From Acidobacteriota bacterium (GTDB lineage: Bacteria; Acidobacteriota; Thermoanaerobaculia; Multivoradales; Multivoraceae): a stretch of DNA of 64,000 bases. Position 1 is the first letter of the stretch. Each line of letters begins with the position of its first letter. This document shows, one piece after another, positions 1-7,943 of the stretch. Position numbers and translations under genes: made by a program. Where the stretch lies: assembly GCA_026707545.1 (NCBI GenBank), contig JAPOWR010000003.1:1-64000 (forward strand), given 5' to 3'. A model generated the notes under the pieces. The model ran no database searches. It was not told the origin of the DNA and was given only the letters and a program-made list of their open reading frames with translations.

Positions 1-1278
1 GGCGTTGGTGCTGGTGGGGTCGTCGGCGGTGGAGTCGGCGGAGGCGCCGGCGAAGTCGGAGGCGAAGAGGAGCGGGGGGCCTTGGGTGAGTTCGACGGGT
101 GCGGGGGTGGTGGCGAAGGTTGCCGGGGGGTCGAAGTCGGTTGTGTAGACGAGGCCGCGGCTGACGCGGAACTCGTCGAGGAGGCCGGTGAGGCGGTGGT
201 TCCAGAGGGCATCGGTGCCCAGGGCGAAGTAGGCCTCTTCGCCTTCGGGGAGGGCTACGAGGGTGGTGGGTGGTGGGAGCGGCTGGAGGGTGCCGTCGAC
301 GTAGTGGCGGAGCTGGTCGGCGGTGGCGTTGTACGTGAAGGCGTAGTGGTGCCAGGTGGGGGTGGCGTCGGCGGTGGTGGCGGTCGGGATGTCGATGGAG
401 GCGCCGGCGGGTTGGTTGACGAGGATGAAGTGCGAGCGGTCGGCGGACCAGGTGAGTCGGGTAACGACGTCGTTCTCGCCGCGCGGGCCGGTGCCGATCT
501 CGAAGACCACGGCTTCGCCTGCGGTCGGGACGTCGGCCGCCGTGTCGGTGCGCCGGCCTTCTGGCCGGCTCCCGCCGAAGGCGGCATCGCCCGGCGAGTG
601 CCAGAACTCCACCGTCCAATCGAAGTCGCCAAGGTTGAGCGCACTGGTCGTCGGGTTCTTGTGGCCGACCTGCTTGCGAAGGTGATTCTCGCCCGAGGTC
701 ATCAGCGCCGCGAAGTGGGCCGTGAACCAGCTCAGGGGCTCGACGGTGCGGCCTTCCGGCACCGGCAGCCGGGCGAGCCCGAACTCGCCGGGCTTCTCTT
801 CGGCCGGCGGCACGTCGAGCGGCGGGTCGAGCGGAGCAAGGAGGAGCGCATTGCCGTAGCGGCCGGGTGCGACCTGGGCGCCGAGGCCGAGGGTGAGGAC
901 CATGTCGTTGTCCGACATGTCGTCGAGCGTGTGGCTCGGATAGAGGCCGGCAGGTTCGTCGAAGAGCCAGAGGGCTGTGGTTTGGATCGCGTCGGCGCCC
1001 GGAGCGGTGGTGGGGTCCGTGCACCCCGCTAGCGCAAAGACAAAGAGGGTTGCAGTAAAGAAACCCGCCAAGGCGCCGGCCGTTCTCTGGGTGCGCGGAC
1101 CTTCTGGTCCGCTCTCGGGTGAAGCCGCGAAGCGGCGCAGCCCGGACAAAGCAGCCGCCGGCCAAAGGCCGGCGACGATCTTCCCGCCGCCTGCGGCGGC
1201 AGCGGACCAGAAGGTCCGCGCACCCAGAGAATGGGCGTTGCCTAAGGCGCCGTTCTTTGCTGGTATCGGTACGTCCAC
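1..1278 (-). CDS. LamG / concanavalin A-like lipoprotein, partial (C-terminus outside window)
   Basis: The minus frame is open from the window edge up to about 1278. It reads a lipoprotein signal ending in the lipobox LAGC (about 1021-1068) and then a jelly-roll lectin-like domain with TWHHYAFTYNATADQLRHY followed by VDG, typical of LamG/pentraxin folds, and an FDWTVEFWHS strand. Such proteins bind glycans at the outer membrane. No ATG lies before the signal. I propose GTG at 1276-1278, three bases after the upstream gene's stop; TTG at 1069-1071 is the alternative. With the GTG start the first ~60 codons are repeat family A read in frame, ending GPEGPRTQRT next to the hydrophobic core. A second repeat fragment at 545-592 is translated as GSRPEGRRT inside the lectin domain. 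It is the last gene of the 10709-to-1 operon. The frame is secure; the start is not. Confidence 0.5.
   Translation of the reverse strand, partial: MDVPIPAKNGALGNAHSLGARTFWSAAAAGGGKIVAGLWPAAALSGLRRFAASPESGPEGPRTQRTAGALAGFFTATLFVFALAGCTDPTTAPGADAIQTTALWLFDEPAGLYPSHTLDDMSDNDMVLTLGLGAQVAPGRYGNALLLAPLDPPLDVPPAEEKPGEFGLARLPVPEGRTVEPLSWFTAHFAALMTSGENHLRKQVGHKNPTTSALNLGDFDWTVEFWHSPGDAAFGGSRPEGRRTDTAADVPTAGEAVVFEIGTGPRGENDVVTRLTWSADRSHFILVNQPAGASIDIPTATTADATPTWHHYAFTYNATADQLRHYVDGTLQPLPPPTTLVALPEGEEAYFALGTDALWNHRLTGLLDEFRVSRGLVYTTDFDPPATFATTPAPVELTQGPPLLFASDFAGASADSTADDPTSTNA
545..592 (-). repeat. Intragenic repeat A fragment in the LamG gene
   Basis: GGTGCGCCGGCCTTCTGGCC and CCCGCCGAAGGCGGC, translated on the minus strand as AFGGSRPEGRRT within the lectin domain. 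Confidence 0.5.
1051..1263 (-). repeat. Repeat family A, copy 1 (translated into the LamG leader)
   Basis: Outer inverted arms GGTGCGCGGACC...GGTCCGCGCACC with inner hairpins (GCCGCTTCGCGGC, GGCCGGCC-type, GCCGCCTGCGGCGG). Ends carry GCAGTAAAGAAA and a degenerate right terminus. About 210 bp, open in the gene's frame. Confidence 0.5.
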
Positions 1279-1281
1279 GGG

Positions 1282-3255
1282 CTAACTCCCCACCCTGAGG
1301 TCGGAGTGCGGAATCACCAGAGTCTCAATCAACTCATCATCAATCGAGTAGATCTCGTAAGTCACCCGCGGCTCCTCCACCGCCGTCTCAAACGTCAGCA
1401 GACCAAACGAGTCCTTCAGGTTGTAGCTGAACAGCGCACCCGGTTCCACCGGGTGCGTGTGAATGTTCGTCAACTGCCCGCTCAGGAGGTCGTGAAACGC
1501 GTACCCGCTGTCACGCTCGATCGCCCACGCTTCCGATCGGTGACGGTCGGACGAGAGCAGCACCACACCGGTGACGTCGTTCTCCTCAACGAACCGGAAG
1601 ATCTCCTCCCGCTCCTCCGGGAAGCCCGACCAGGTGTCGCGGCTCCCCGGCTTGGCGCCGTCGGCCCAGGCCACCGGGCTGGCGATCACCTTGAACGTAG
1701 CCTCGGAAGCGCTTAGCCCGTCGAGCAGCCAGGCCTTCTGCATCGGGCCCAGCATGGTGCGCTCTTCGACGAAGGGGTTCGTCCGGTAGGTGCGGCCGTC
1801 GAGCAGGAAGAAGTCGACGTCCCCGAGGGAGAACCGGAACCAGACGCCAGGGTGGGACGCGGAGCCGTAGGCCGGGTTGTTCCAGTTGCGGCGGAAGTGC
1901 TCCACCATCGGTTGCTTCCAGGCCGGGCGGTCGACGTAGGGGCCGAGCCAGATGTCGTCGAAGGCCGCGTCGTGGTCGTCCCAGACGGCGTAGACCGGGG
2001 TCGCGCTCACCAGGCGCCGGAACTCGGGGCGCGACTGGCGCTGGTAGTAGGTGTAGTCGTGGAACAGGCCGGGCTGCTCAGGCAGATCGATGTAGACGTT
2101 GTCGCCGAGCAGGAGCAGCGCCTGCGGGGAGTGGGCGGCGATCGTGTCCCACATGCGTTCGTTGGCGGGCGTGTAGCCGGCGCAGCCGCCGAAGGCGATG
2201 GTGACGGTGCCTGGGGTTCCGGGGGGAGGCGCGGTGCGGAGGGTGTAGCTGGGTGCCTGGGACGGCGGCTGCGAGTGCGGCTGGGGCCCTGGCGCCGTGC
2301 CGGCGCCGACGAGGATCCGGTAGCTGTAGGTGGTGTCCGGCGAGAGGCCGGCGAGGGTGGCCGTGCCGGTGTAGTCCTGATCGACGGTCGTGGTGCCGGA
2401 GGCGCTGTAGCGGTCGCCGCCGGCTGTGGCGACGACTTCGAAGCCGGTCGCGTCGGCGGTGCGGACCCAGACGCTGGCCGTCGTGCCGGTGACGGCGCCG
2501 AGCATCGGGCCGTGGACGATCTCGTTGTTCGGGCTCGCCACGTGCAGCGCGAAGGTCGCAGTTGCGGCGAGCGGGGCGAGTAGATCCCGCGGGCCGGCCA
2601 GGAAACGGCCGAAGGGCATGCCGGCGTCGAGGGCCGCTTGCATGGCGGCTTCGGCTTCGTCGATCTGGTCGAGTCGGGTCAGAGCCACGGCGCGGATGAA
2701 GTGCGATTCAGCGTCGGCGGGGTCGGCGGCTAGGCGGGCGTCGGCGAGTTCGAGCGCCCGGGTTGGGTTGCCGTCCAGGATCTCGAGGAGCTGCCGCTGG
2801 CCGCGGCGCTTGTAGTAGAGGTCGGCCGAGCGCTCGTCGAACATGCGGCGGCTCCACTCGTTCTCGGCGCCGTAGAACGGGTGCGGGGAGTCGCCTTCGT
2901 AGGCGTCCGGCGGACCGAACTCGCCGTAGTTCTCGCCGCCGGGGTTGCCGGCTTCGCGGGCGGCTAGTTCGTCGGTGCGGTCGTCGGTTCGTTCGGCGGT
3001 GGGCGCGGCACAGCCGACCAGTGCCAGCAGGGCAGTCAAGAACGCAACGCCCGTTCTCTGGGTGCGCGGACCTTCTGGTCCGCTCCCGGGCGAAGCCGCG
3101 AAGCGGCGCAGCCCGAAGAAAGCGGCCGCCGGCCGAAGGCCGGCGACGTTGTTTCCGCCGCCTTCGGCGGCAGCGGACCAGAAGGTCCGCGCACCCAGAG
3201 CACCGCTACGGCGTGGCCGCTTCTCTACAAGCAGATGGCATGACGCACCCACCAA
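1282..3255 (-). CDS. PhoD-like metallophosphodiesterase lipoprotein with TPR-like N-terminus
   Basis: The 657-residue frame has a lipobox (ALVGC), a helical TPR-like stretch (ALELADARLAADPADAESH), an N-terminal PhoD beta domain (VHGPMLGAVTGTTASVWVRT) and the PhoD catalytic domain with FGGCAGY, LLLGDNVYID, YAVWDDHD and SSDRHRSE metal-binding motifs. The family hydrolyses phosphodiesters and monoesters outside the cytoplasm with Ca/Fe cofactors. The TTG at 3255 directly follows the upstream stop. It would put a full family A repeat in frame ahead of the hydrophobic core, giving an unusually long leader before the lipobox. No better ATG or GTG start is visible, so the true start is unknown. Its substrate is not evident; the operon suggests a role in scavenging. 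Family call is strong. Confidence 0.5.
   Translation of the reverse strand: MVGASCHLLVEKRPRRSGALGARTFWSAAAEGGGNNVAGLRPAAAFFGLRRFAASPGSGPEGPRTQRTGVAFLTALLALVGCAAPTAERTDDRTDELAAREAGNPGGENYGEFGPPDAYEGDSPHPFYGAENEWSRRMFDERSADLYYKRRGQRQLLEILDGNPTRALELADARLAADPADAESHFIRAVALTRLDQIDEAEAAMQAALDAGMPFGRFLAGPRDLLAPLAATATFALHVASPNNEIVHGPMLGAVTGTTASVWVRTADATGFEVVATAGGDRYSASGTTTVDQDYTGTATLAGLSPDTTYSYRILVGAGTAPGPQPHSQPPSQAPSYTLRTAPPPGTPGTVTIAFGGCAGYTPANERMWDTIAAHSPQALLLLGDNVYIDLPEQPGLFHDYTYYQRQSRPEFRRLVSATPVYAVWDDHDAAFDDIWLGPYVDRPAWKQPMVEHFRRNWNNPAYGSASHPGVWFRFSLGDVDFFLLDGRTYRTNPFVEERTMLGPMQKAWLLDGLSASEATFKVIASPVAWADGAKPGSRDTWSGFPEEREEIFRFVEENDVTGVVLLSSDRHRSEAWAIERDSGYAFHDLLSGQLTNIHTHPVEPGALFSYNLKDSFGLLTFETAVEEPRVTYEIYSIDDELIETLVIPHSDLRVGS
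3031..3245 (-). repeat. Repeat family A, copy 2 (translated into the PhoD-like leader)
   Basis: Same architecture as copy 1: GGTGCGCGGACC arm at ~3061, CCGAAGGCCGGC and CCGCCTTCGGCGG hairpins, mirrored arm ending CACCCAGAG, then GCTTCTCTACAAGC. Read in frame as GPEGPRTQRT next to the signal core. Confidence 0.5.
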
Positions 3256-4650
3256 TCACCGATCCACGAACGCGCCATCTTCCGTCGTCAGGGTGCTCCA
3301 GTTCTTCGGCTCGTAGGGGAACTTCGCGGCGACTTCCTCGTCGAGGTCGATGCCGAGGCCGGGGCGGCTGGGGAGCTTCGCGAAGCCGCGGTCGTAGGAG
3401 AAGTGGCCGCCGTGGAAGAGGTCCTGCCAGAAGGGGTCCTGGCCGCTGCCGATCTCGAGGATGGTGCAGTTCGGGGTGCAGGCGCAGACGTGCATGGAGG
3501 CGAGCGTGCTGACCTCGCTCTGCGGGTTGTGCGGCGACACGTCGACGCGGAAGCCCTCCGCCATGATCGCGATCTTGCGCAGCTCGGAGATGCCGCCGAC
3601 GTGGACGACGTCCGGCATGATCACGTCGACGAGCCGCTCCGAGCACAGCGGCACGAAGTGGTAGCGCGAGGTGAGTCGCTCGCCGGTGGCCAGCGGCACG
3701 CGGGTCTGGGCGCGGATCTGGCGGACCTCCTCGATCACCTCGTGCTCGAGCTGGGTGACCTCCTCGACCCAGAACGGCCGGTACTCCTCCACCCGGTTGC
3801 AGAACTCGACGGCGGAGAGCGGCGTCGGCTTGCCGTGCGCCTCGACGATGATGTCGAAGTCCGGCCCGACGATCTCGCGCACCCGGGCGAGGTGCTCGAG
3901 GCCGCGCCGGATCGACACGCGGTGGTTGATCGGCCGGCCGCCCGGGTAGAAGCCGCCCTTGACGCAGGTCCAGCCGGCTTCCTTCTTCTGGCGCCAGAGG
4001 TCGAGCTCCTCCTCGTAGTCGGCGGCGCGGCGCTTCTGGCGATGGCTGATCCGTTCGAGGTAGCCCTCGTGGCAGTAGAGCCGCACCCTGTCGCGGGCCT
4101 TGCCGCCGAGGAGCTGCCAGATCGGCTGGCCGAGGGCCTGGCCGAGGATGTCCCACATGGCGATCTCGACTGCGGAAAGCGCCGACATGAGCACCGGGCC
4201 GCCGCGGTAGCGCGGGCCGATGAACATGCCGCGCCAGTGCCGCTCGATCTCGGTCGGGTCCTTGCCGACGAGGTAGCGCTTGTGGTTCTCGATCGCGGCG
4301 GCGACGACTTCGCCCTTGTTGGCGAGGGTGCCTTCGCCGAGGCCGGTGATCCCCTGGTTCGTGTAGAGCTTGACGAAGACGAAATTCTCGTCGTTGCCGG
4401 CGTCGACGAGGAAGGTCTTGAGGTCAGTGATGCGGAGGTTGAGGGGTTTGGCGTATTCGAACGTGCGTTCGAGGGGGCCGGGTTGTTGTTGCGCGCGCAG
4501 GGGGCGGGCGGCGGCTCCCGCGGCGAGGCCGAGGGCGGCGAGGAGGGCGTCTCTGCGGCTGAGGCGTTTCGTTGGCTCGCGCTCGCCGCTTCGCGGCATC
4601 GCGTCTGATGCCGGCCAGAAGGCCGGCGCACCGACACTTCCCCGCTTCAT
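3256..4650 (-). CDS. Enolase-superfamily (mandelate racemase/muconate lactonizing) sugar-acid dehydratase, Tat-exported
   Basis: The protein (464 aa) has the MR/MLE capping domain and barrel. Visible motifs are VEAHGKPTP, FWVEEVTQ, ATGERL and DVSPHNPQS, resembling the D-galactonate/mannonate dehydratase-type subgroup with His in the second-strand motif and a PHNP loop. These enzymes abstract the proton alpha to a sugar-acid carboxylate using Mg. ATG at 4650 overlaps the sulfatase stop as ATGA. The N-terminus carries LSRRDALLAALGLAAG, a twin-arginine signal, which is unusual for this family. Before the RR motif lies a repeat-derived stretch (GAPAFWPASD) from a short family A copy at 4574-4636. 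An alternative is that translation starts at the in-frame ATG at about 4599, just before the RR motif. Superfamily certain, substrate inferred. Confidence 0.5.
   Translation of the reverse strand: MKRGSVGAPAFWPASDAMPRSGEREPTKRLSRRDALLAALGLAAGAAARPLRAQQQPGPLERTFEYAKPLNLRITDLKTFLVDAGNDENFVFVKLYTNQGITGLGEGTLANKGEVVAAAIENHKRYLVGKDPTEIERHWRGMFIGPRYRGGPVLMSALSAVEIAMWDILGQALGQPIWQLLGGKARDRVRLYCHEGYLERISHRQKRRAADYEEELDLWRQKKEAGWTCVKGGFYPGGRPINHRVSIRRGLEHLARVREIVGPDFDIIVEAHGKPTPLSAVEFCNRVEEYRPFWVEEVTQLEHEVIEEVRQIRAQTRVPLATGERLTSRYHFVPLCSERLVDVIMPDVVHVGGISELRKIAIMAEGFRVDVSPHNPQSEVSTLASMHVCACTPNCTILEIGSGQDPFWQDLFHGGHFSYDRGFAKLPSRPGLGIDLDEEVAAKFPYEPKNWSTLTTEDGAFVDR
4574..4636 (-). repeat. Repeat family A short form (in the MR/MLE leader)
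   Basis: GCTCGCGCTCGCCGCTTCGCGG and GCCGGCCAGAAGGCCGGCGCAC pieces, the same module as at 14002-14066, translated as GAPAFWPASD just before the Tat motif. Confidence 0.5.
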
Positions 4651-6290
4651 CTTGCGTCGCCTCCGTGTTCGTCGACGAAGCGCCAGTCGTGGCGGGCCTT
4701 CTCGTAGCCGGGGTTGACGGTCATTTCGCCGGCGCCGATCTCCTGGCGCCAGGCGGCGAGCTGCTGGAGGAGGCTGTCGGCTAGCTCGGGCTTGTCGGTG
4801 GCTAGATCGGTCGTTTCGCCCGGGTCGTCCACGAGGTTGAAGAGGCTGACGGCGGGGCCGATGCCGGCGATCGTGCCTTCGAACCACTCGATCAGTTTGT
4901 GGTCGCCCTGGCGGATGGCGCCAGCCGGCATGTAGCCGAGGTGGTGGTAGTGCGGGTAGTGGAAGTAGAGCGTGTCGCGGTCGAGCGCGCCGCTTCCGTC
5001 GAGCACCGGCAGGAGGCTCAGGCCGTCGATGTCGGCGGGGAGTTCCTCGACGCCGAGGATGCCGGCGATTGTCGGGAAGAAGTCGTCCGAGGTGATCAGG
5101 TCGTCGCTGGCGCTGCCGGGCTCGACGACGCCCGGCCACTTGACGGCCAGCGGCACGCGAATGCCGCCTTCCCAGATCATCGCCTTGCCGCCGCGGAACG
5201 GGTCCTGCGCCTGGAGCTGCTCGAAGCCGCCGTTGTCGGAGTAGAAGATGACGATCGTGCGCTCGGTCAGGCCGTGCTCCTCGATCCGGTCGAGGATCTG
5301 CCCGAAGCCGGTGTCCATCGTCTCGATCATCGCGCCCATGATCGGGTTGTTCACGGGGTCGTCGGCGTCTGGCTTCGCCTCGTACTTGGCGATCAGCTTC
5401 GGGTCCTCGAGCAGCGGGCGGTGGACGACGTGGTGGGTGACGTAGAGGAAGAACGGGTTGTCCCGGTTCGCGTCGAGGAAGGCGAGCGACCGATCGGTGA
5501 TCTCGCGGGCGTGGTGGGCGTCGGCCAGTGGGTCGTCCTCGTACTCGGGCTTGACGGTTGTCAGGACGTCGTCGAAGCCCTGGGAGGCCGGGTCCATCGG
5601 CCGGCCGGGGACGTACTCCTTGTCGACGTTCAGGTGCCACTTGCCGAAGTGGCCGGTCGCGTAGCCCTGGGACTTGAACAGCTCGGCGAGCGTGACCTCT
5701 TCGAGCGGTAGTCCCGGGACTTCCGCGGGTCTGAGGAGCCGGGCGTAAGGGTACGGGCTGCCGGGGATGTAGTCGGTGATCTGGAGGCGCGCGGGGTTCT
5801 TGCCGGTCATCAGGCTGGCGCGGGTGGGCGAGCAGACGGGGTTCGCCGAGTAGGCGTTGGAGAACGTCATGCCGGCCGCGGCGACGGCGTCGATGGTCGG
5901 GGTCTCGTAGAACGTCGTTCCGTGGTAGCCGACCTGGTTCCAGGCGAGGTCGTCGGCGAGAAAGAGGACTACGTTCCAGGGGGTTTGGGGAGTGGTGACG
6001 GTCGCTGTGTCTTCGGTGGTTTCCGGAGCCGCGCCGCAGGCTGCCAGTAGGAGGGCCGCTACGACTGCAGTAGAGAAACCGGCCACGCCGACGCCCGTTC
6101 TCTGGGTGCGCGGACCTTCTGGTCCGCTCTCGGGCGGAGCCGCGGAGCGGCGTAGCCCGAAGAACATGGTCGCCGGCTTCGCCGGCGGCGATTCTGAAGC
6201 CGCCTTCGGCGGCAAGCGGACCGGAAGGTCCGCGCACCCAGAGAACGGGCGGTGCAGGCGGCTCGCTTCTCTACGCAACTCAAAGGTCAT
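4647..6290 (-). CDS. Cys-type sulfatase lipoprotein (arylsulfatase family)
   Basis: The 547-aa frame contains NVVLFLADDLAWNQVGYHG (metal-binding DD), the formylglycine motif CSPTRASLMTGK, GHFGKWHLN and FYSDNGG, all hallmarks of type I sulfatases. It removes sulfate esters from carbohydrates or aryl compounds after FGE converts the Cys. Lipobox LLLAAC follows a leader that is translated family A repeat (ending GPEGPRTQRT). The annotated ATG at 6290 places about 70 residues before the lipobox. An internal ATG within the repeat (codon 42 of this frame, at about 6167) would shorten this to about 44 and may be the real start. It lies 15 bp after the symporter stop and overlaps the next gene by ATGA, so it is co-transcribed. 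Confidence 0.5.
   Translation of the reverse strand: MTFELRREASRLHRPFSGCADLPVRLPPKAASESPPAKPATMFFGLRRSAAPPESGPEGPRTQRTGVGVAGFSTAVVAALLLAACGAAPETTEDTATVTTPQTPWNVVLFLADDLAWNQVGYHGTTFYETPTIDAVAAAGMTFSNAYSANPVCSPTRASLMTGKNPARLQITDYIPGSPYPYARLLRPAEVPGLPLEEVTLAELFKSQGYATGHFGKWHLNVDKEYVPGRPMDPASQGFDDVLTTVKPEYEDDPLADAHHAREITDRSLAFLDANRDNPFFLYVTHHVVHRPLLEDPKLIAKYEAKPDADDPVNNPIMGAMIETMDTGFGQILDRIEEHGLTERTIVIFYSDNGGFEQLQAQDPFRGGKAMIWEGGIRVPLAVKWPGVVEPGSASDDLITSDDFFPTIAGILGVEELPADIDGLSLLPVLDGSGALDRDTLYFHYPHYHHLGYMPAGAIRQGDHKLIEWFEGTIAGIGPAVSLFNLVDDPGETTDLATDKPELADSLLQQLAAWRQEIGAGEMTVNPGYEKARHDWRFVDEHGGDAR
6065..6280 (-). repeat. Repeat family A, copy 3 (translated into the sulfatase leader)
   Basis: The most complete copy: CTGCAGTAGAGAAACC end, GTGCGCGGACC arm, GCCGCGGAGCGGC and GCCGGCTTCGCCGGC hairpins, mirrored arm and CTTCTCTACGCAAC end. 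Forms the N-terminus of the 6290 sulfatase. Confidence 0.5.
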
Positions 6291-6305
6291 CGTCTGTTCG
6301 CCTCC

Positions 6306-7865
6306 TTACCCCGCACTCCGCTTTCGGTCCTTCCAACCAGCATAGGTCAGGTTCCTGTCCACGTCCCGCGCGGGGAAGAAGTAGCTCGCCGCCCAGGCGA
6401 CGCCGAACAGGACGATGTGGCTGTAGACGCCGAGCATGTAGTTGTGCTGCGTGTAGTTGAGCGGGCCCAGATCGAGCCAGATGCGCGCCTCGCCGCCGAG
6501 GCTGAACTCGGTCGAGGTGAGCAGGGCCGCGGCGGTGAACAGCACGCAGACGCCGATGCCGACGTAGAGCCCCTCCTTGTTGACGCGCGGCACGAAGATG
6601 CCGAGCAGGAACATCCCGGCGATGCCGCCCGAGAAGATCGCGTAGAGCGCGAACACGGTCGCCAGCACGCCGGCGTCGCCGGCGGCGACGTAGATCAGCG
6701 CGACGACGATCGAGCCGAGACCCGACAGCGTGACGACGATCTTCCCCACGCGCACCCGCTGGAGCTCGGTGCTCCGCGGCCGCAGCTTCTTGTAGTAGTC
6801 GTCGACGGCGACCGCGGCCAGGCAGTTGAGGTCCGAGTCGAGCGACGAGATCGCGGCGGCGAGCAGCGCCGCGATGATCAGTCCGATGACGCCCACCGGC
6901 ATCTCGTTCAGGATGAAGTGCGGGAACACCGCGTCGGCGCGCAGGCCGTCGGGCAGCGACGCCTGGCCCTGGTAGAAGGCGTAGAGCGCCGTGCCGATGA
7001 ACATGAACAGCACCCACACCGGCACGACCATCAGCACGCCGCCGATCGACGCCCGGATCGCCTCCCGGTCCGACCTGGCCGTCAGGTAGCGCTGCACCAT
7101 CGTCTGGTCCGTGCCGTACTTCTGGACGGCGTAGAAGATGCCGTTGATCGCCATCACCCAGAACGTCAGCTCGACCAGGTTCCAGTCGAACGAACCGAGG
7201 CTCACCTTGTTCTCGGCCGCCGCGATCGTGAACACCTGGCCGAGCCCGCCGTCGATCTTGACCGCGATGACGAGCAGGGTGACGAGTCCGCCCAGGATGA
7301 GGAGCACGCCCTGGATCACGTCGAGCCAGATGACCGCCTCCATGCCGCCCACCAAGGTCACGACGGTCACCACCAGGCCGAGCACCAGGATCACCGTGAC
7401 GACGCCGATGCCGGTCATGCTGGAGACCGCCAGCGCCAGCAGGAAGAACACCGAGCCCATGCCGGCGAACTGCGCCAGCACGAACGCGAGCGAGGCGTAG
7501 AGCCGGGCGAGGTAGCCGAAGCGGCGCTCGAAGTACTCGTAGGCGCTCAAGCCGATGACCTTCCGGTACATCGGCACGATGAAGCCGATCCCTAGCAGCA
7601 CGACGATCGGCACCATCAGCCCCTGCACCAGGCGCACCCAGTTGCCGGCGAAGCCGTCGCCCGGGTAGGCCAGGAAGGTGATGCTGCTGATCAGCGTCGC
7701 GAAGATCGACAGGCCGATCGCCCACACCGGCACGTTGCGACCGGCCGCGAAGTACTTCGATGTTGTGGACTGGGCCTTCGCGAAGCGGACGCCGACCCCG
7801 ACCGACAGGACGAGGCTCGCCCCGATGATCAGGTAGTCGAGTAGGTGGAGGGACGGGGTGTCCAT
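6306..7865 (-). CDS. Sodium:solute symporter (SSS family)
   Basis: A 519-residue integral membrane protein with many hydrophobic segments, starting LLDYLIIGASLVLSVGVGVR and containing SKYFAAGRNVPVWAIG and FLAYPGDGFAG, the typical SSS/SLC5 N-terminal signature with the Na-site region of TM1 and a GN/W-rich TM2 loop. It would couple sodium entry to uptake of a sugar, sugar acid or similar solute across the inner membrane. It lies between the TonB receptor and a sulfatase, so the likely cargo is the desulfated or sulfated monomer released outside (inference). ATG at 7865 is preceded by a short family A hairpin and no obvious Shine-Dalgarno. Confidence 0.5.
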   Translation of the reverse strand: MDTPSLHLLDYLIIGASLVLSVGVGVRFAKAQSTTSKYFAAGRNVPVWAIGLSIFATLISSITFLAYPGDGFAGNWVRLVQGLMVPIVVLLGIGFIVPMYRKVIGLSAYEYFERRFGYLARLYASLAFVLAQFAGMGSVFFLLALAVSSMTGIGVVTVILVLGLVVTVVTLVGGMEAVIWLDVIQGVLLILGGLVTLLVIAVKIDGGLGQVFTIAAAENKVSLGSFDWNLVELTFWVMAINGIFYAVQKYGTDQTMVQRYLTARSDREAIRASIGGVLMVVPVWVLFMFIGTALYAFYQGQASLPDGLRADAVFPHFILNEMPVGVIGLIIAALLAAAISSLDSDLNCLAAVAVDDYYKKLRPRSTELQRVRVGKIVVTLSGLGSIVVALIYVAAGDAGVLATVFALYAIFSGGIAGMFLLGIFVPRVNKEGLYVGIGVCVLFTAAALLTSTEFSLGGEARIWLDLGPLNYTQHNYMLGVYSHIVLFGVAWAASYFFPARDVDRNLTYAGWKDRKRSAG

Positions 7866-7875
7866 GGGCTAGGCG

Positions 7876-7910
7876 GAGGTCAGCGGAGCCGGCCGAAGGC
7901 CGGCGACCTT
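7876..7910 (-). repeat. Repeat family A core hairpin upstream of the symporter
   Basis: AGCCGGCCGAAGGCCGGCG, a GCCGGCC-GAA-GGCCGGC hairpin with GAA loop, in the 78-bp gap between receptor and symporter genes. Confidence 0.5.
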
Positions 7911-7943
7911 CTTCCACCCCCCAACCAACACGCCGCAGCTACC

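Noticed and set aside
82..1032. 316-codon plus-strand ORF
   Set aside because: It is the antisense shadow of the LamG lipoprotein, which has a lipobox and lectin motifs; the plus translation is low-complexity Gly/Val/Arg.
3256..6237. 993-codon minus ORF covering dehydratase and sulfatase
   Set aside because: The upstream part is out-of-frame sulfatase DNA; the true dehydratase starts at the ATGA overlap at 4650.
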